A DNA stretch of 64,000 nucleotides, taken from Azoarcus sp. L1K30. Lineage in GTDB: Bacteria; Pseudomonadota; Gammaproteobacteria; Burkholderiales; Rhodocyclaceae. Location: positions 557,538 through 621,537 of the forward strand of contig NZ_JAGRRD010000001.1 in assembly GCF_018122735.1 (NCBI RefSeq), written 5' to 3'. A program made the position numbers and the translations under genes. The notes below the pieces were generated by a model that made no database searches, was not told the origin of the DNA, and saw only the letters and a program-made list of their open reading frames with translations. Position 1 is the stretch's first letter. Every line of letters begins with the position of its first letter. Positions 43,147-52,743 of the stretch are shown here, one piece after another.

Positions 43147-44949
43147 ATGACCGCTCCGATCCGCTATTCAATCCGCCCCTCGCGTCCCGAAGCCCATGTG
43201 TTCGAGGTCTGCTGCACGGTCAGCGATCCTGACGTCGCAGGCCAGCGCTTCAGCATGCCGGCCTGGATTCCGGGGAGCTACATGATTCGCGAATTCGCAC
43301 GCCACATCGTCAGTTTGCGAGCCGAGTCGGGCAACAAGGCCGCGAAAGTCGAAAAGCTCGACAAGCACACCTGGCTTGTCACCGGGCTGGTCGCGGGAAA
43401 GCCGCTGACACTGCACTACGAGGTGTATGCATGGGATCTGTCGGTTCGCGCGGCCCATCTCGACCAGACCCATGGTTTTTTCAATGGCACCAGCGTGTTT
43501 CTGGCGGTGGAGGGGCGCACCGACCGACCTTGTCTGGTCGAGATCGAGAGCCCGCAAGACGTGTCCTGTCGTGACTGGAAGGTGGCGACCGCCCTGCCGC
43601 GTGCCAGCGGCGAAATCGGTGCTGCACGCGCTTACGGGTTCGGCCTGTACCGGGCGGAGAATTACGACGAGCTGGTCGATCATCCGGTCGAGATGGGCAC
43701 CTTCACGCTTGTCGACTTCGAGGCCGGTGGGGTGCGCCACGACATCGCGCTGACCGGTCGCCACGACTGCGACACCGAACGCCTCGCCCGCGATCTCGCG
43801 CGCATCTGCCAGTGCCAGATCGAGCTCTTTGGCGCACCGCCGCCGATGGATTACTACGTCTTCCTCACCCAGCTCGTCGGCGACGGCTACGGCGGACTGG
43901 AACATCGGGCCTCCACCGCGCTGCTTGCCAGTCGCGCCGACCTGCCATGGAAAGGCATGAACGGGCTGCCCGACGGTTACAAGACCTTTCTCGGCTTGTG
44001 CAGCCACGAGTACTTCCATACCTGGAACGTCAAGCGAATCAAGCCTGCCGCCTTCGTGCCCTACGACCTTGCGGTGGAGAATTACACCCGGCTGCTGTGG
44101 GCCTTCGAGGGGTTTACCTCCTACTACGACGACCTCATGCTGGTGCGCGCAGGGGTGATCCCGGCCGCCGATTATCTCGCGCTGGTCGGGAAGACCGTTT
44201 CCAGCGTCCTGCGCGGACCGGGGCGGCTGCGTCAGAGCGTGGCGGAGTCCTCTTTCGAGGCCTGGAGCAAGTATTACCGGCAGGACGAGAACTCGCCAAA
44301 CGCGATCGTCAGCTACTACGCCAAGGGGTCGCTGATCGCCCTTGCGCTCGATCTGCAGCTACGCGCCGACACCGGCGGCAAGCGCAGTCTGGACGACGTG
44401 ATGCGGCTGCTGTGGCAGCGCCATGGACAGACCGGCGTCGGCGTTGCCGAGGACGGTATCTTTGCCATCGTCGAGGAAGTCGGTGGCAAGGATTGCGGCG
44501 CTCGGCTGGCGCGCTGGCTGCGCAAGGCGGTGGAGGGCACGGACGACCTGCCGCTGGCCCGCCTGCTCAAACCCTTCGGCGTGGCGTATCAGCCCGAGGC
44601 ACCGGGCGCGAAGCCGACGCTGGGCGTCAAGCTCGCGGGTGGCAACGGCAAGGGCGAAGCGAAGATTGCCACAGCGTATGACGGCGGCGCCGCCCAGCGC
44701 GCAGGGCTGTCGGCAGGCGATGTGCTGCTTGCCATCGACGGCATCAAGGTGACTGCCGCCAATATCGACGGCATGCTCGAGCGTCATCGGGCGGGCGACT
44801 CGATCGAGGTGCATGCCTTCCGCCGCGACGAGCTGATGAAGTTCGATGTCGAACTCGCCGCAGCTGCCGGAGATACGGTCAAACTGGCGCTCGACGACAA
44901 GGCGGCAGCGTCGGTGCGCCGACTGCGAAAGGGTTGGCTGGGGCATTGA
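43147..44949 (+). CDS. M61-family glycyl aminopeptidase-like protease with PDZ domain
   Basis: A 600-residue protease. The N-terminal beta domain (about 1-165) is followed by a gluzincin catalytic domain with HEYFHTWNVKRIKP (about residue 290) and the third zinc ligand Glu in WAFEGFTSYYDD. The C-terminal PDZ domain (about 480-590) has AAQRAGLSAGDVLLAIDGIK. No signal peptide is evident, so it is probably cytosolic. The ATG at 43147 has no clear ribosome-binding site but begins the conserved segment. It is divergent from dnaE2. Confidence 0.92.
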   Translation: MTAPIRYSIRPSRPEAHVFEVCCTVSDPDVAGQRFSMPAWIPGSYMIREFARHIVSLRAESGNKAAKVEKLDKHTWLVTGLVAGKPLTLHYEVYAWDLSVRAAHLDQTHGFFNGTSVFLAVEGRTDRPCLVEIESPQDVSCRDWKVATALPRASGEIGAARAYGFGLYRAENYDELVDHPVEMGTFTLVDFEAGGVRHDIALTGRHDCDTERLARDLARICQCQIELFGAPPPMDYYVFLTQLVGDGYGGLEHRASTALLASRADLPWKGMNGLPDGYKTFLGLCSHEYFHTWNVKRIKPAAFVPYDLAVENYTRLLWAFEGFTSYYDDLMLVRAGVIPAADYLALVGKTVSSVLRGPGRLRQSVAESSFEAWSKYYRQDENSPNAIVSYYAKGSLIALALDLQLRADTGGKRSLDDVMRLLWQRHGQTGVGVAEDGIFAIVEEVGGKDCGARLARWLRKAVEGTDDLPLARLLKPFGVAYQPEAPGAKPTLGVKLAGGNGKGEAKIATAYDGGAAQRAGLSAGDVLLAIDGIKVTAANIDGMLERHRAGDSIEVHAFRRDELMKFDVELAAAAGDTVKLALDDKAAASVRRLRKGWLGH

Positions 44950-45069
44950 GCCCTGCGCAGGGCGCGGTCGTGCGGGAAGACTGCTGCACGAACTCAAAGG
45001 GCCGGTACCTGGGAGGGGATGGCCCTGATCGATCGGGCGCCTTGACGATGTCGTCAGCGACGCCCGTGC

Positions 45070-45621
45070 TTATGCCGCTTGTTTCTTCAGCAGCTTGTTG
45101 CGCCAGTAACGCCAGGCCAGCATGCCGAACAGCGTGCCCATGATGAGCCAGAAGCCGATGCCTTGCCAGAACGCGATCGGGTCGGTCGCCATGAAGTAGT
45201 CCCGTGGCGGGCGGGTGAAGTGCAGGCGGCCCTGGATCAGCCCCATGACGATCGAGGCTGCCGCCGCGAGCGCAGGCGCGAACCATACCAGCAGACCGCC
45301 GGCGACAATGCCCTTGTCGAGCAGCGGAGAACGGCCGCGCCGAGGCAGATAGACGCTTTCCACGCCATACCAGACCGAAAGCAGGAATCCGATGCCGGCC
45401 GCCAGCGGCGTCAGCGCCAGCACGGTGCCCAGTACCGTGGCGCCGATCATGAACGTTGCGCCTTCGAGCACCATGATCTTCGGCCAGATCGTGTCGAGAT
45501 TGAGGAAGAGCCAGATCGAGGCCGGTGTGGCCAGTAGCGAGAGGACAAGACAGCGCCCCGCGCGGCGACGCGCAAGATCGCCTGCGAGTGCGGAGTCCTG
45601 AGCCTGGGGAATGAGCGGCAT
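45070..45621 (-). CDS. Four-helix membrane protein of unknown function
   Basis: A 183-residue protein with hydrophobic stretches near residues 25-45, 55-85, 105-130 and 145-170. A basic C-terminus (YWRNKLLKKQ) is probably cytoplasmic. I recognise no family. It lies downstream of metY in the same direction, past a hairpin, and converges with the M61 gene across about 120 bases that hold nothing clear. Confidence 0.6.
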   Translation of the reverse strand: MPLIPQAQDSALAGDLARRRAGRCLVLSLLATPASIWLFLNLDTIWPKIMVLEGATFMIGATVLGTVLALTPLAAGIGFLLSVWYGVESVYLPRRGRSPLLDKGIVAGGLLVWFAPALAAAASIVMGLIQGRLHFTRPPRDYFMATDPIAFWQGIGFWLIMGTLFGMLAWRYWRNKLLKKQAA

Positions 45622-45671
45622 GTCGGCGTGCCCGTGCTAGGGGGCTGAATGGAACAGTGCGCGAGTCTACT

Positions 45672-45720
45672 ACGACGGCCGCCGTCGTGGCGTCCGGTTG
45701 CACCGAAATGCAGCCGGACG
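45672..45720 (-). terminator. Two hairpins downstream of metY
   Basis: CGTCCGG (45691-45697) pairs with CCGGACG (45714-45720). Next to it ACGACGG (45672-45678) pairs with CCGTCGT (45682-45688) around a 3-base loop. Both follow the metY stop on the minus strand. No T-run is present. Confidence 0.45.
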
Positions 45721-45734
45721 TCATCGTGCTTGAA

Positions 45735-47006
45735 TCAGACTGCGGCCAGCGCCTGTTCGAGGTCGGCAATGATATCGTCGATATGCTCGATGCCGATGGA
45801 CAGGCGAACCATGTCGGGCGAGACCCCGGCTTTGGCCATTTCAGCAGGTGTGAGCTGGCGGTGCGTGGTGGATGCCGGATGGCACGCAAGCGACTTGGCG
45901 TCGCCGATGTTCACCAGACGCGTCACCAGCTTGAGCGCATCCTGGAAACGTCCGCCGCCCTCGAGTCCGCCCTGGACGCCGAAGGAAAGGATGCCCGACG
46001 CGCGTCCGCCCATGTACTTCTGCACCAGGCCGTGATCGGCGTGATCGGGCAGACCGGCATAGTTGACCCACGACACTTTCGGCTGTGTCTTCAGATAGCG
46101 GGCGACGGCCAGCGCGTTCTCGCAGATGCGATCCATGCGCAGCGCGATGGTCTCAATGCCCTGCAGGATCAGGAAGGCGTTGAATGGCGACAGGGCCGCG
46201 CCCATGTTGCGCAGCGGGACAACACGCGCACGACCGATGTAGGCGGCGGCACCGAGTGCTTCGGTGTATACGACGCCGTGATAGGACACATCGGGCTCAT
46301 TCAGACGGCGGAAGCGCGCCTTGTGCTCGGCCCAGGGGAATTTCCCCGAATCGACGATGATGCCGCCGATGGAATTGCCATGGCCACCCAGGTACTTGGT
46401 GAGCGAGTGCACGACGATGTCTGCACCGTGCTCGATCGGGCGGCACAGGTAGGGTGAGGGCACGGTATTGTCGACGATCAGCGGCACGCCCGCCTTGTGC
46501 GCGATCTCGGCCAGGCGCTCGAAGTCGGTAATGTTGCCCAGCGGATTGCCAACCGACTCGCAGAAGATCGCCTTGGTTCGGTCGTCGATCAGTTTCGCGA
46601 ACGCCTCGGGATCCCGGTAGTCGGCAAAGCGCACGTCGATTCCGAGTTGCGGGAAGGTATGGGCGAACAGGTTGTAGGTCCCGCCATACAGGGTCGCCGC
46701 CGAAATGATGTTGTCACCGGCTTCGGCGATGGTTTGAATGGCATAGGTGATCGCAGACATGCCCGACGCCACGGCCAGGCCGGCAATGCCGCCTTCCATT
46801 TCTGCAACGCGCTGTTCCAGCACGGCCGTCGTTGGGTTCATGATACGGGTGTAGATGTTGCCGGCCACTTTCAGGTCGAAGAGGTCGGCGCCATGCTGGG
46901 TGTCGTCGAATGCATAGGAGGTCGTCTGGTAGATCGGTACCGCGACAGCCTTGGTGGTCGGGTCGGGCGAATAGCCACCGTGTACGGCGATGGTTTCGAG
47001 TTTCAT
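45735..47006 (-). CDS. metY: O-acetylhomoserine aminocarboxypropyltransferase (sulfhydrylase)
   Basis: A 423-residue PLP enzyme that makes homocysteine from O-acetylhomoserine and sulfide. Seen are [39 protein letters not shown] and the PLP Lys in [18 protein letters not shown]. The length fits MetY rather than the shorter MetB/MetC/MetZ. An AGGAG ribosome-binding site precedes the ATG. It uses the product branch of hom, found at 31.6 kb. No SAM riboswitch is visible in the ~200-base upstream gap. Confidence 0.94.
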   Translation of the reverse strand: MKLETIAVHGGYSPDPTTKAVAVPIYQTTSYAFDDTQHGADLFDLKVAGNIYTRIMNPTTAVLEQRVAEMEGGIAGLAVASGMSAITYAIQTIAEAGDNIISAATLYGGTYNLFAHTFPQLGIDVRFADYRDPEAFAKLIDDRTKAIFCESVGNPLGNITDFERLAEIAHKAGVPLIVDNTVPSPYLCRPIEHGADIVVHSLTKYLGGHGNSIGGIIVDSGKFPWAEHKARFRRLNEPDVSYHGVVYTEALGAAAYIGRARVVPLRNMGAALSPFNAFLILQGIETIALRMDRICENALAVARYLKTQPKVSWVNYAGLPDHADHGLVQKYMGGRASGILSFGVQGGLEGGGRFQDALKLVTRLVNIGDAKSLACHPASTTHRQLTPAEMAKAGVSPDMVRLSIGIEHIDDIIADLEQALAAV

Positions 47007-47054
47007 TGTCGGGGTCTCCTCGGAAATGGTCGGGCGAGTATATCCAGAGCCGCA

Positions 47055-47064
47055 TCGATATCGA
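47055..47064. repeat. 10-bp perfect palindrome in the metY/parA divergent gap
   Basis: TCGATATCGA, about 50 bases before metY and 140 before parA. It may be an operator for either gene, or chance. Confidence 0.25.
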
Positions 47065-47204
47065 AATAACTTGAAATGATGAGCTTTGCGCAATGCTTGC
47101 CATCCGCCACGCCGAAGGAGAAAATAATAAAGTATTACCGAATGCAGATCGGGAAGATGCCATGCTGGGGCCCGCATCTGGATTGGGATGTCGAGGAGAA
47201 GAAG

Positions 47205-47870
47205 ATGAAACAATGCAGGGTCATTGCCCTGTTGTCGCAGAAGGGAGGCGTCGGCAAGACAACGGTGACGATGCAGTTGGCGGAAGGTCTTGCCGGGGCC
47301 GGTTACCGGATCGCCATATGCGATTTCGATCCGCAGGAGAGCGCGGCACGGTGGGCGGCAGCAGCCAGTGCGTCGGAGCCATTTCCGGCGTCCGTGCACA
47401 GCATGCGGGGTGATCTCGCAACCTTGACCAGGGAGGTCAATGGCCATGCGCGCCGCGCAGACATGTTGCTGCTTGACTGTCCCCCCTCGATCGAACATCC
47501 GCATACGCTTGCGGCGCTCGAATTAGCCGATGTGATCCTGATCCCCGTTGTTCCGAGTCCGACCGATTTGTGGTCAACGCGTGCGGTGGAACGCCTCGTA
47601 GTGGCCACCATGGCGCGGCGGCCGGGGCTGCAAGGTGCATTGCTGCCCAACCGGGTGCAACGCACGGCGCTGGCGGGAGATGTGCTGGAGATTCTCGGCG
47701 ATTTTTCGCTGCCGGTCGTCGGCGCCAATCTGTCGCAGCGCAATGCCTATGCGCAGAGTGCGGTCGAGGGCGGTACGGTCTATCGGTTGGGTCGAAGTGC
47801 AGAGCAGGCCCGTGAAGAAGTGGATCGCCTCGTCGAGGCCGTCCTGGAAATGACAGGGGAAACAAGATGA
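47205..47870 (+). CDS. Orphan ParA/MinD-superfamily ATPase
   Basis: A 221-residue ATPase of the small ParA class, without an N-terminal DNA-binding domain. The deviant Walker A is [19 protein letters not shown] with the signature Lys. Then come [13 protein letters not shown] (switch I) and LLLDCPPS (Walker B). Such ParAs position plasmids, carboxysomes, chemotaxis arrays or storage granules on the nucleoid. A GAGGAG ribosome-binding site precedes the ATG. Its stop overlaps the next gene by 4 bases. No parB and no obvious parS are present. Confidence 0.9.
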   Translation: MKQCRVIALLSQKGGVGKTTVTMQLAEGLAGAGYRIAICDFDPQESAARWAAAASASEPFPASVHSMRGDLATLTREVNGHARRADMLLLDCPPSIEHPHTLAALELADVILIPVVPSPTDLWSTRAVERLVVATMARRPGLQGALLPNRVQRTALAGDVLEILGDFSLPVVGANLSQRNAYAQSAVEGGTVYRLGRSAEQAREEVDRLVEAVLEMTGETR

Positions 47871-48742
47871 CGACACGTAAGAAAACGCAATCGGCGCTGC
47901 GCGCCACTCTCAAGCAGGAAGACGCGTCGGTGGCCGAGCGCCTGCCGGAGGTCGCTGTAAGCGCTCCGGCGTCGGCGCCAGAGCCCGTGAGCACCCCGGC
48001 ATCCGAACCCACTGCGGCGAAAGCAGCAGCAAAACCTGCGGCGAAGTCGCCTGCAGCACCGAAGCGGGATGCAGCCAAACCGGTTGCGAAAAAGACTGCG
48101 CGGGCTGGCGCTGGCAAGATCAAGGCGGCCGACGTCGCGGCAACGGTGCAGACATCGGCTCCGCCAGTCGTTGCCGGGGGTGAGCCCGACACCGCCTCGA
48201 AGGTGGCGGAAGTAGCGGTCCAGAAACCGGTCGCCGCAAAGGCGAAAGAACCAGTCGCCGCAAAGGCGAAGGCGGTCAGCCGTCCCGTGGCAAAGACGAC
48301 CGTCAAGAAGGCATCGCTCGCGAAGCCGGCGAAAACTGCTGCGGTCGACATGCCCGCAGCGGTAAAACCGGTTGCGGCGAAAGCGCCTGCAAAGGCGACG
48401 ACGCCCGCGAAGACAAGGGCTGCAGCCAAACCGAAGGCCGCAAGCAAGCCGTTGGCACCGAACGTCACGGAAGCGCTCGCGCCCGTGCCGGCGTCGCCGC
48501 TTCCGGTCGAGGCAAAGAAGGAGAAGCCCGGAAAGGTTGTGCGTGATTCGTTCTCGATGCCAAAGAGCGAACATGCGGAGCTCAAGCGGATCCGGACCGC
48601 GCTGGCACGCGCAGGTCGGCTGGCAACGAAGTCGGAAGTGCTGCGTGCGGCGCTGAAACTCGCGGGCGAGCGCGCCACGAAGGATCTGGTACTCGTGCTT
48701 GACGCGCTCCCGGTGGTTCTCAAGGGCAAGGGCAAGAAGTGA
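47867..48742 (+). CDS. Histone H1-like Lys/Ala-rich protein with a C-terminal RHH-like domain, ParA partner
   Basis: A 291-residue basic protein in two parts. Residues ~1-220 are low-complexity Ala/Lys/Pro/Val with repeated AAKAK/PVAAKA units, like bacterial H1 proteins that coat DNA. Residues ~225-291 form a compact domain, with [20 protein letters not shown] and [15 protein letters not shown], that looks like a ribbon-helix-helix: a strand, then two helices. The ATG overlaps the parA stop (ATGA), so the two are made together. A linker between nucleoid DNA, ParA and some cargo is inferred. I recognise no named family. Confidence 0.7.
   Translation: MTTRKKTQSALRATLKQEDASVAERLPEVAVSAPASAPEPVSTPASEPTAAKAAAKPAAKSPAAPKRDAAKPVAKKTARAGAGKIKAADVAATVQTSAPPVVAGGEPDTASKVAEVAVQKPVAAKAKEPVAAKAKAVSRPVAKTTVKKASLAKPAKTAAVDMPAAVKPVAAKAPAKATTPAKTRAAAKPKAASKPLAPNVTEALAPVPASPLPVEAKKEKPGKVVRDSFSMPKSEHAELKRIRTALARAGRLATKSEVLRAALKLAGERATKDLVLVLDALPVVLKGKGKK
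48227..48274 (+). repeat. 24-bp tandem repeat inside the H1-like gene
   Basis: Two near-identical copies of a unit containing GTCGCCGCAAAGGCGAA, encoding PVAAKAK twice. It shows that the tail grows and shrinks by repeat slippage. Confidence 0.6.
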
Positions 48743-48888
48743 GCCCGCGCTGATGCGTGTCGTGCCGCTGCGCCGCGCGGCTGTCAGTGCGGCGCCGGCA
48801 CAATGTGGTTCAGCGGTGTGCGGACGGTTTACCCGGGGGCCGGTTCCCCCGCCATGTGCCCGGGGTCAGGTTTCTGCCGCGCATACGC

Positions 48889-49524
48889 CTAGCGCGGAAA
48901 GCTCGCATCGCATTGCGCCGTGCACCGGCCGTAGGATACGTCGCAAGCGGAACTGCCTGCGCTGTGCAGGCAGGCGAGCGAGGCGTCGGCACAGCGCCGT
49001 GTGCAGGTGTTCCAGTCGTCCTGATCGGGGCGTGGGGCGTGAATGGACGGCGACAGATGGCGCGGGCAGGAACGCAGGTCGATTCGGCGAATGGGGCCGG
49101 GAAGCAGGCGCCACTCGTCGGCGCTGAAGGCAAGCGCGTTCTGCAGCGGTTCGAGATCGTCAATGGTGATCAGGCCGGTGCGCAGCAGCGTTGCCGAGGC
49201 CCAGCAGTCGGCCTTGCGCGCGCCGGCTTGCGATCGTGCCACAGGTGATTCACCCAGGTTCAGACGCGAGCATTCATGCGCGTAAAGAAAGAGCCGCGCC
49301 TTGTCGTCAAGGCGGGGCATCATGGCGTGGTTGTAGCGGATTACCGTGTTTCCGTTTTCGACGCGGGTGGTGATTGCGAGGGGAAGGCTGGCGTCAGGAA
49401 TCGCTTCCACCGGGTGTCCCGCGGCGTCGACGCAACCGCCGTACAGCGTCTGTTCCTGTGCCTGACTGGTGCCACAAAGGAGCGCCGCACACCAGAGTGC
49501 GGTGATCACGATCGAACGGCGCAT
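48889..49524 (-). CDS. Secreted Cys-rich protein with a broken HExxH-like motif
   Basis: A 211-residue protein with a signal peptide ending near GTSQAQ. The middle segment FLYAHECSRLNLGE, followed by RKADCWASATLL, resembles a family of small zincin-like proteins with HECxH ... ADCWA. Here the second His is Arg (HECSR), so the zinc site looks lost. The C-terminal ~60 residues carry six spaced Cys, probably disulfides. Function unknown. It converges with the H1-like gene, about 146 bases apart, where a GGGGG/CCCCC hairpin (48835-48850) may end transcription. Confidence 0.6.
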   Translation of the reverse strand: MRRSIVITALWCAALLCGTSQAQEQTLYGGCVDAAGHPVEAIPDASLPLAITTRVENGNTVIRYNHAMMPRLDDKARLFLYAHECSRLNLGESPVARSQAGARKADCWASATLLRTGLITIDDLEPLQNALAFSADEWRLLPGPIRRIDLRSCPRHLSPSIHAPRPDQDDWNTCTRRCADASLACLHSAGSSACDVSYGRCTAQCDASFPR

Positions 49525-49733
49525 TGCTGCATTCCTTTTGCATGGGGGCGAAGAACGGGGCGTAAGCCCGAGGATACGCCACAGGCCCTTCCGAATGAAA
49601 CCCGCCCGCGGCAAAATATGCGCCTTTGCTTGCACGATGTTCGATCAATGAATCTGAAATGCGGATTGCGCGGTTGGCGTTCGGTTGTGGCAACGCGCAG
49701 ATGGCGGTGACTCGGGCGATGCGCATGCGTGCG

Positions 49734-50234
49734 ATGATTTTTCGCAGGATGGTCGCCGACGATCTCGATGCCGTCATGGCGGTGCAGCTCGAGGCCTATG
49801 ACGCGGGCTTCATCGAAGGACGTGATGTGCTGGCGCAGCGCCTCGCGGCAGCCCCGGAAACAGCCTGGGTGGCCAGTGATGCCGTCGGCGTGTGTGGCTA
49901 TCTGGTGGCCTATCCCTCGCAGCGGGGGAAGGTGACGGCGCTCGGGCGCGGTTTCAGCGTGGCGACGGCGCCTGACTGTCTCTACCTGCATGACCTGGCG
50001 GTGTCCGCCCGGGCCAGCGGGCGTGGCGTGGGGCCCGAACTCGTGCGACTGGCGCATGCGTTCGCACTGAGCGCGCAGTTGGCGTGGTCGGCATTGGTCT
50101 CCGTTCAGGACTCGAGGGCCTTCTGGAAGCGTCTGGGCTATGTCGAAGATCCGCCCTCGGCGGATGAGTTGGCCAAGCTTGACGCCTATCCGGGAGATGC
50201 GCGCTACATGGCCAGAACAGCGGTCTGTGGCTGA
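49734..50234 (+). CDS. GNAT-family N-acetyltransferase
   Basis: A 166-residue acetyltransferase. It starts MIFRRMVADDLDAVMAVQ, has the core strand LYLHDLAVSARASGRGVGPEL with the acetyl-CoA pyrophosphate loop (R-x-x-G-x-G), and ends with FWKRLGYVED. The exact start is uncertain because several in-frame ATG codons lie just upstream (49701, 49719). The substrate is unknown. It is followed 200 bases later by gpmI. Confidence 0.8.
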   Translation: MIFRRMVADDLDAVMAVQLEAYDAGFIEGRDVLAQRLAAAPETAWVASDAVGVCGYLVAYPSQRGKVTALGRGFSVATAPDCLYLHDLAVSARASGRGVGPELVRLAHAFALSAQLAWSALVSVQDSRAFWKRLGYVEDPPSADELAKLDAYPGDARYMARTAVCG

Positions 50235-50435
50235 ATCCCGTTTGCGCATGGTCGTCGTGCTGGGCATGACGCGCGATATCCGCGGGCGCCTCCGAATATC
50301 GTATGGTCGCGGTGATTCGGATGGCACCGCGACGACTTTCCGGTTTTGAGCGAAAATGCACCCCTTTCGCTGCGTGGACCATGGCGGACCATCGCTTGCC
50401 GCGCATGCATCGGACTCTTCCTTCAGGAATCGACC

Positions 50436-52088
50436 ATGTTGCAGAAATTTCCCGCCTTCGCAGGCGTTCAGGGCCCCGTCGTGGTGATCGTCATGGATGG
50501 CTACGGCATTCCGAAACAGCCCGTTGGCAGTGCCATCGCCGAGGCACGCAAGCCGACGCTGGACCGGTTGCTGGCCGAGTACCCCAACATTGTGCTGCGT
50601 GCGCATGGCACCGCGGTGGGCATGCCCTCGGACGAGGACATGGGCAACTCCGAGGTCGGCCACAACGCGATCGGGGCGGGGCAGGTGTACGCCCAGGGCG
50701 CAGCGCTGGTGGCAGACGCGATCGCCGATGGCGGAATCTGGCGTGGTGAGGCCTGGCAGCAGGTTGTGGCCGGCGCCAGGACTGGCGCCAATGGCAAGGC
50801 GGGAGTGTTGCACTTCATTGGCCTGTTCTCGGACGGCAACGTGCATAGCCATATCGATCACCTCGAGGCGATGGTGAAGCAGGCGAAAGCGGACGGGGTG
50901 AGCACTGTTCGCATCCACGCGCTTCTCGATGGCCGTGATGTGCCCGAGACCAGCGCGCTCGAGTACGTTGTTCCCTTCGAACGCTTCCTGACTTCGATCA
51001 GCACCGACGGTTTCGATGCTCGCATTGCCTCCGGCGGTGGACGTCAGTACATCACCATGGATCGTTACGACGCCAACTGGCCGATGGTGGAAAAGGGCTG
51101 GCACACGCATGTGCTGGGCGAGGGACCGCAGTTTGCCAATGCCACAGCAGCGGTCGAGGGGCTGCGAGCGAAACATCCGGGCACCATCGACCAGGATCTG
51201 CCCGAGTTCGTCATCGCCGACAACGGCAAGCCGATCGGCACCATCGAGGATGGCGATTCGGTGGTGTTCTTCAATTTCCGTGGCGACCGCGCGATCGAGA
51301 TCACCCGCGCTTTCGTCGAGGAGGACTTCGGCGCTTTCGATCGCGTCCGCCATCCCAGGGTCACCTTTGCCGGCATGCTGCAGTACGACGGCGATCTGCA
51401 ACTGCCCGAGCGCTTCCTGGTGGCGCCGCCGGCGATCACCGACACCTCGGGGGAGTGGTTCAGCAAGATGGGGCTGGCACAGTTCGCCTGCTCGGAGACG
51501 CAGAAGTTCGGTCACGTTACCTATTTCTGGAACGGCAACCGTTCCGGCAAGTTCGACGGCGAGACCTGGCAGGAGGTGCCGAGCGACGTCGTGCCTTTCG
51601 AGCAGCGTCCGTGGATGAAGGCCGCTGAGATTACCGATGCCATGGTGGCCGCGCTGCAGTCGGGCAAGTACAGGGTCCTGCGATGCAACTACGCAAACGG
51701 TGACATGGTCGGCCACACGGGCAACTTTCGCGCGGCGACGATGGCGGTCGAGGCCGTCGACCTTGCTTTGGGAAGACTGCTGAAGGCGGTCGATGCGGCA
51801 GGCGGCGTGGCGCTGATCACGGCGGATCACGGCAATGCCGACGAGATGTTCGAGCTCGACAAGAAGACCCGCCAGCCGGCATTGAATACTGACGGCAGCT
51901 TCAAGGCCAAGACTGCACACACGCTCAATCCGGTGCCACTGATCCTCTACGACAACGTCTCCGGTGGGCGGCTGGGGCTGCAGCAGGGCGCGACGGCCGG
52001 GCTGTCGAACATCGCCGCCACCGTGGCCAATCTGCTTGGGCTGGAGAAACACGACAAGTGGGACGACAGCGTGCTGGTGGTGAACTGA
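50436..52088 (+). CDS. gpmI: 2,3-bisphosphoglycerate-independent phosphoglycerate mutase
   Basis: A 550-residue Mn-dependent glycolytic enzyme that interconverts 3- and 2-phosphoglycerate. VVIVMDGYGI with the metal-binding Asp, then MPSDEDMGNSEVGHNAIGAG with the catalytic Ser, and ALITADHGNADEMFELD near the end are all present. It is somewhat longer than the ~510 residues usual for the family, with extra loops in the middle. The ATG at 50436 has an AGGAA site upstream. Confidence 0.96.
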   Translation: MLQKFPAFAGVQGPVVVIVMDGYGIPKQPVGSAIAEARKPTLDRLLAEYPNIVLRAHGTAVGMPSDEDMGNSEVGHNAIGAGQVYAQGAALVADAIADGGIWRGEAWQQVVAGARTGANGKAGVLHFIGLFSDGNVHSHIDHLEAMVKQAKADGVSTVRIHALLDGRDVPETSALEYVVPFERFLTSISTDGFDARIASGGGRQYITMDRYDANWPMVEKGWHTHVLGEGPQFANATAAVEGLRAKHPGTIDQDLPEFVIADNGKPIGTIEDGDSVVFFNFRGDRAIEITRAFVEEDFGAFDRVRHPRVTFAGMLQYDGDLQLPERFLVAPPAITDTSGEWFSKMGLAQFACSETQKFGHVTYFWNGNRSGKFDGETWQEVPSDVVPFEQRPWMKAAEITDAMVAALQSGKYRVLRCNYANGDMVGHTGNFRAATMAVEAVDLALGRLLKAVDAAGGVALITADHGNADEMFELDKKTRQPALNTDGSFKAKTAHTLNPVPLILYDNVSGGRLGLQQGATAGLSNIAATVANLLGLEKHDKWDDSVLVVN

Positions 52089-52172
52089 GCATCGACACGG
52101 CAGATGCGGCTTGCCGATGCAGGCCGCATTACGCACGATCGGTGTCTGTCGCAACGTTCCGGGAGCGAGAGC

Positions 52173-52622
52173 ATGGAATCAAAGTTTCTTGAAGATCTGT
52201 CGCCGGGCGAGCGTTTTGTCTGTGCCGGCGTGACACTGACCGAGGCCGATATCATCGGGTTCGCGCTGCGCTACGATCCGCAGCCATTCCATCTTGATGC
52301 GGGGGCGGCTGCGGATTCGATCTATGGCGGGCTCATTGCCAGTGGATTTCAGGTGGTTTCGCTGTGCTTCCGGATGTTCATCCAGCAGGGCTTGCTGGCC
52401 GAGTCGAGCATGGGGTCGCCGGGCATCGACGATCTGCGCTGGCTTGCGCCAGCGCGGCCCGGCGATACGCTTCGTACCGAAGTCGAGGTGCTGGAGTTGC
52501 GTCCGTCGCGTTCGAAACCCGACCGCGGCATCGCGCGCTTGGCATACCGGGCCATCAACCAGCGCGGAGAAGCGGTGGCAAGTTTCACCGTGAACCATCT
52601 CTTGCGCACCCGCGGCGGATAG
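52173..52622 (+). CDS. MaoC-like hot-dog-fold protein
   Basis: A 149-residue protein. The core FALRYDPQPFHLDAGAA is the MaoC/R-hydratase motif with Asp and His in the catalytic positions, and YGGLIASGFQVVSLCFRMF follows. Enoyl-CoA hydratase activity is likely, but the gene stands alone and the substrate is unknown. A GGGAG ribosome-binding site precedes the ATG. It follows gpmI by 84 bases. Confidence 0.88.
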   Translation: MESKFLEDLSPGERFVCAGVTLTEADIIGFALRYDPQPFHLDAGAAADSIYGGLIASGFQVVSLCFRMFIQQGLLAESSMGSPGIDDLRWLAPARPGDTLRTEVEVLELRPSRSKPDRGIARLAYRAINQRGEAVASFTVNHLLRTRGG

Positions 52623-52672
52623 GCTGCTGAACAGGGCAGTCGGCTGCCTGTCGTCTGGTGCACTTGACGGAA

Positions 52673-52714
52673 TTGACCGGGGTCATTTCAATCGCCGCGA
52701 TGGTGGGCTGTAAT
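52673..52714 (+). promoter_or_regulatory. FNR/DNR-type box and -10 element upstream of nnrS
   Basis: TTGAC-CGGG-GTCAT (52673-52686) matches TTGAT/C-N4-G/ATCAA in all but the last base. A TGTAAT (52709-52714) lies so that the box is centred at -41.5 from the expected start at 52721, the classic position for FNR-family activation. Confidence 0.7.
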
Positions 52715-52743
52715 CGGTGGCAAGACCCCCACCCGAGCGCGCC

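Noticed and set aside
47007..47204. A SAM riboswitch upstream of metY
   Set aside because: No paired elements of a SAM-I or SAM-II fold are visible in the ~200-base gap.
49506..52154. An 882-codon open frame on the minus strand
   Set aside because: It is antisense to gpmI and the GNAT gene, which are well supported.
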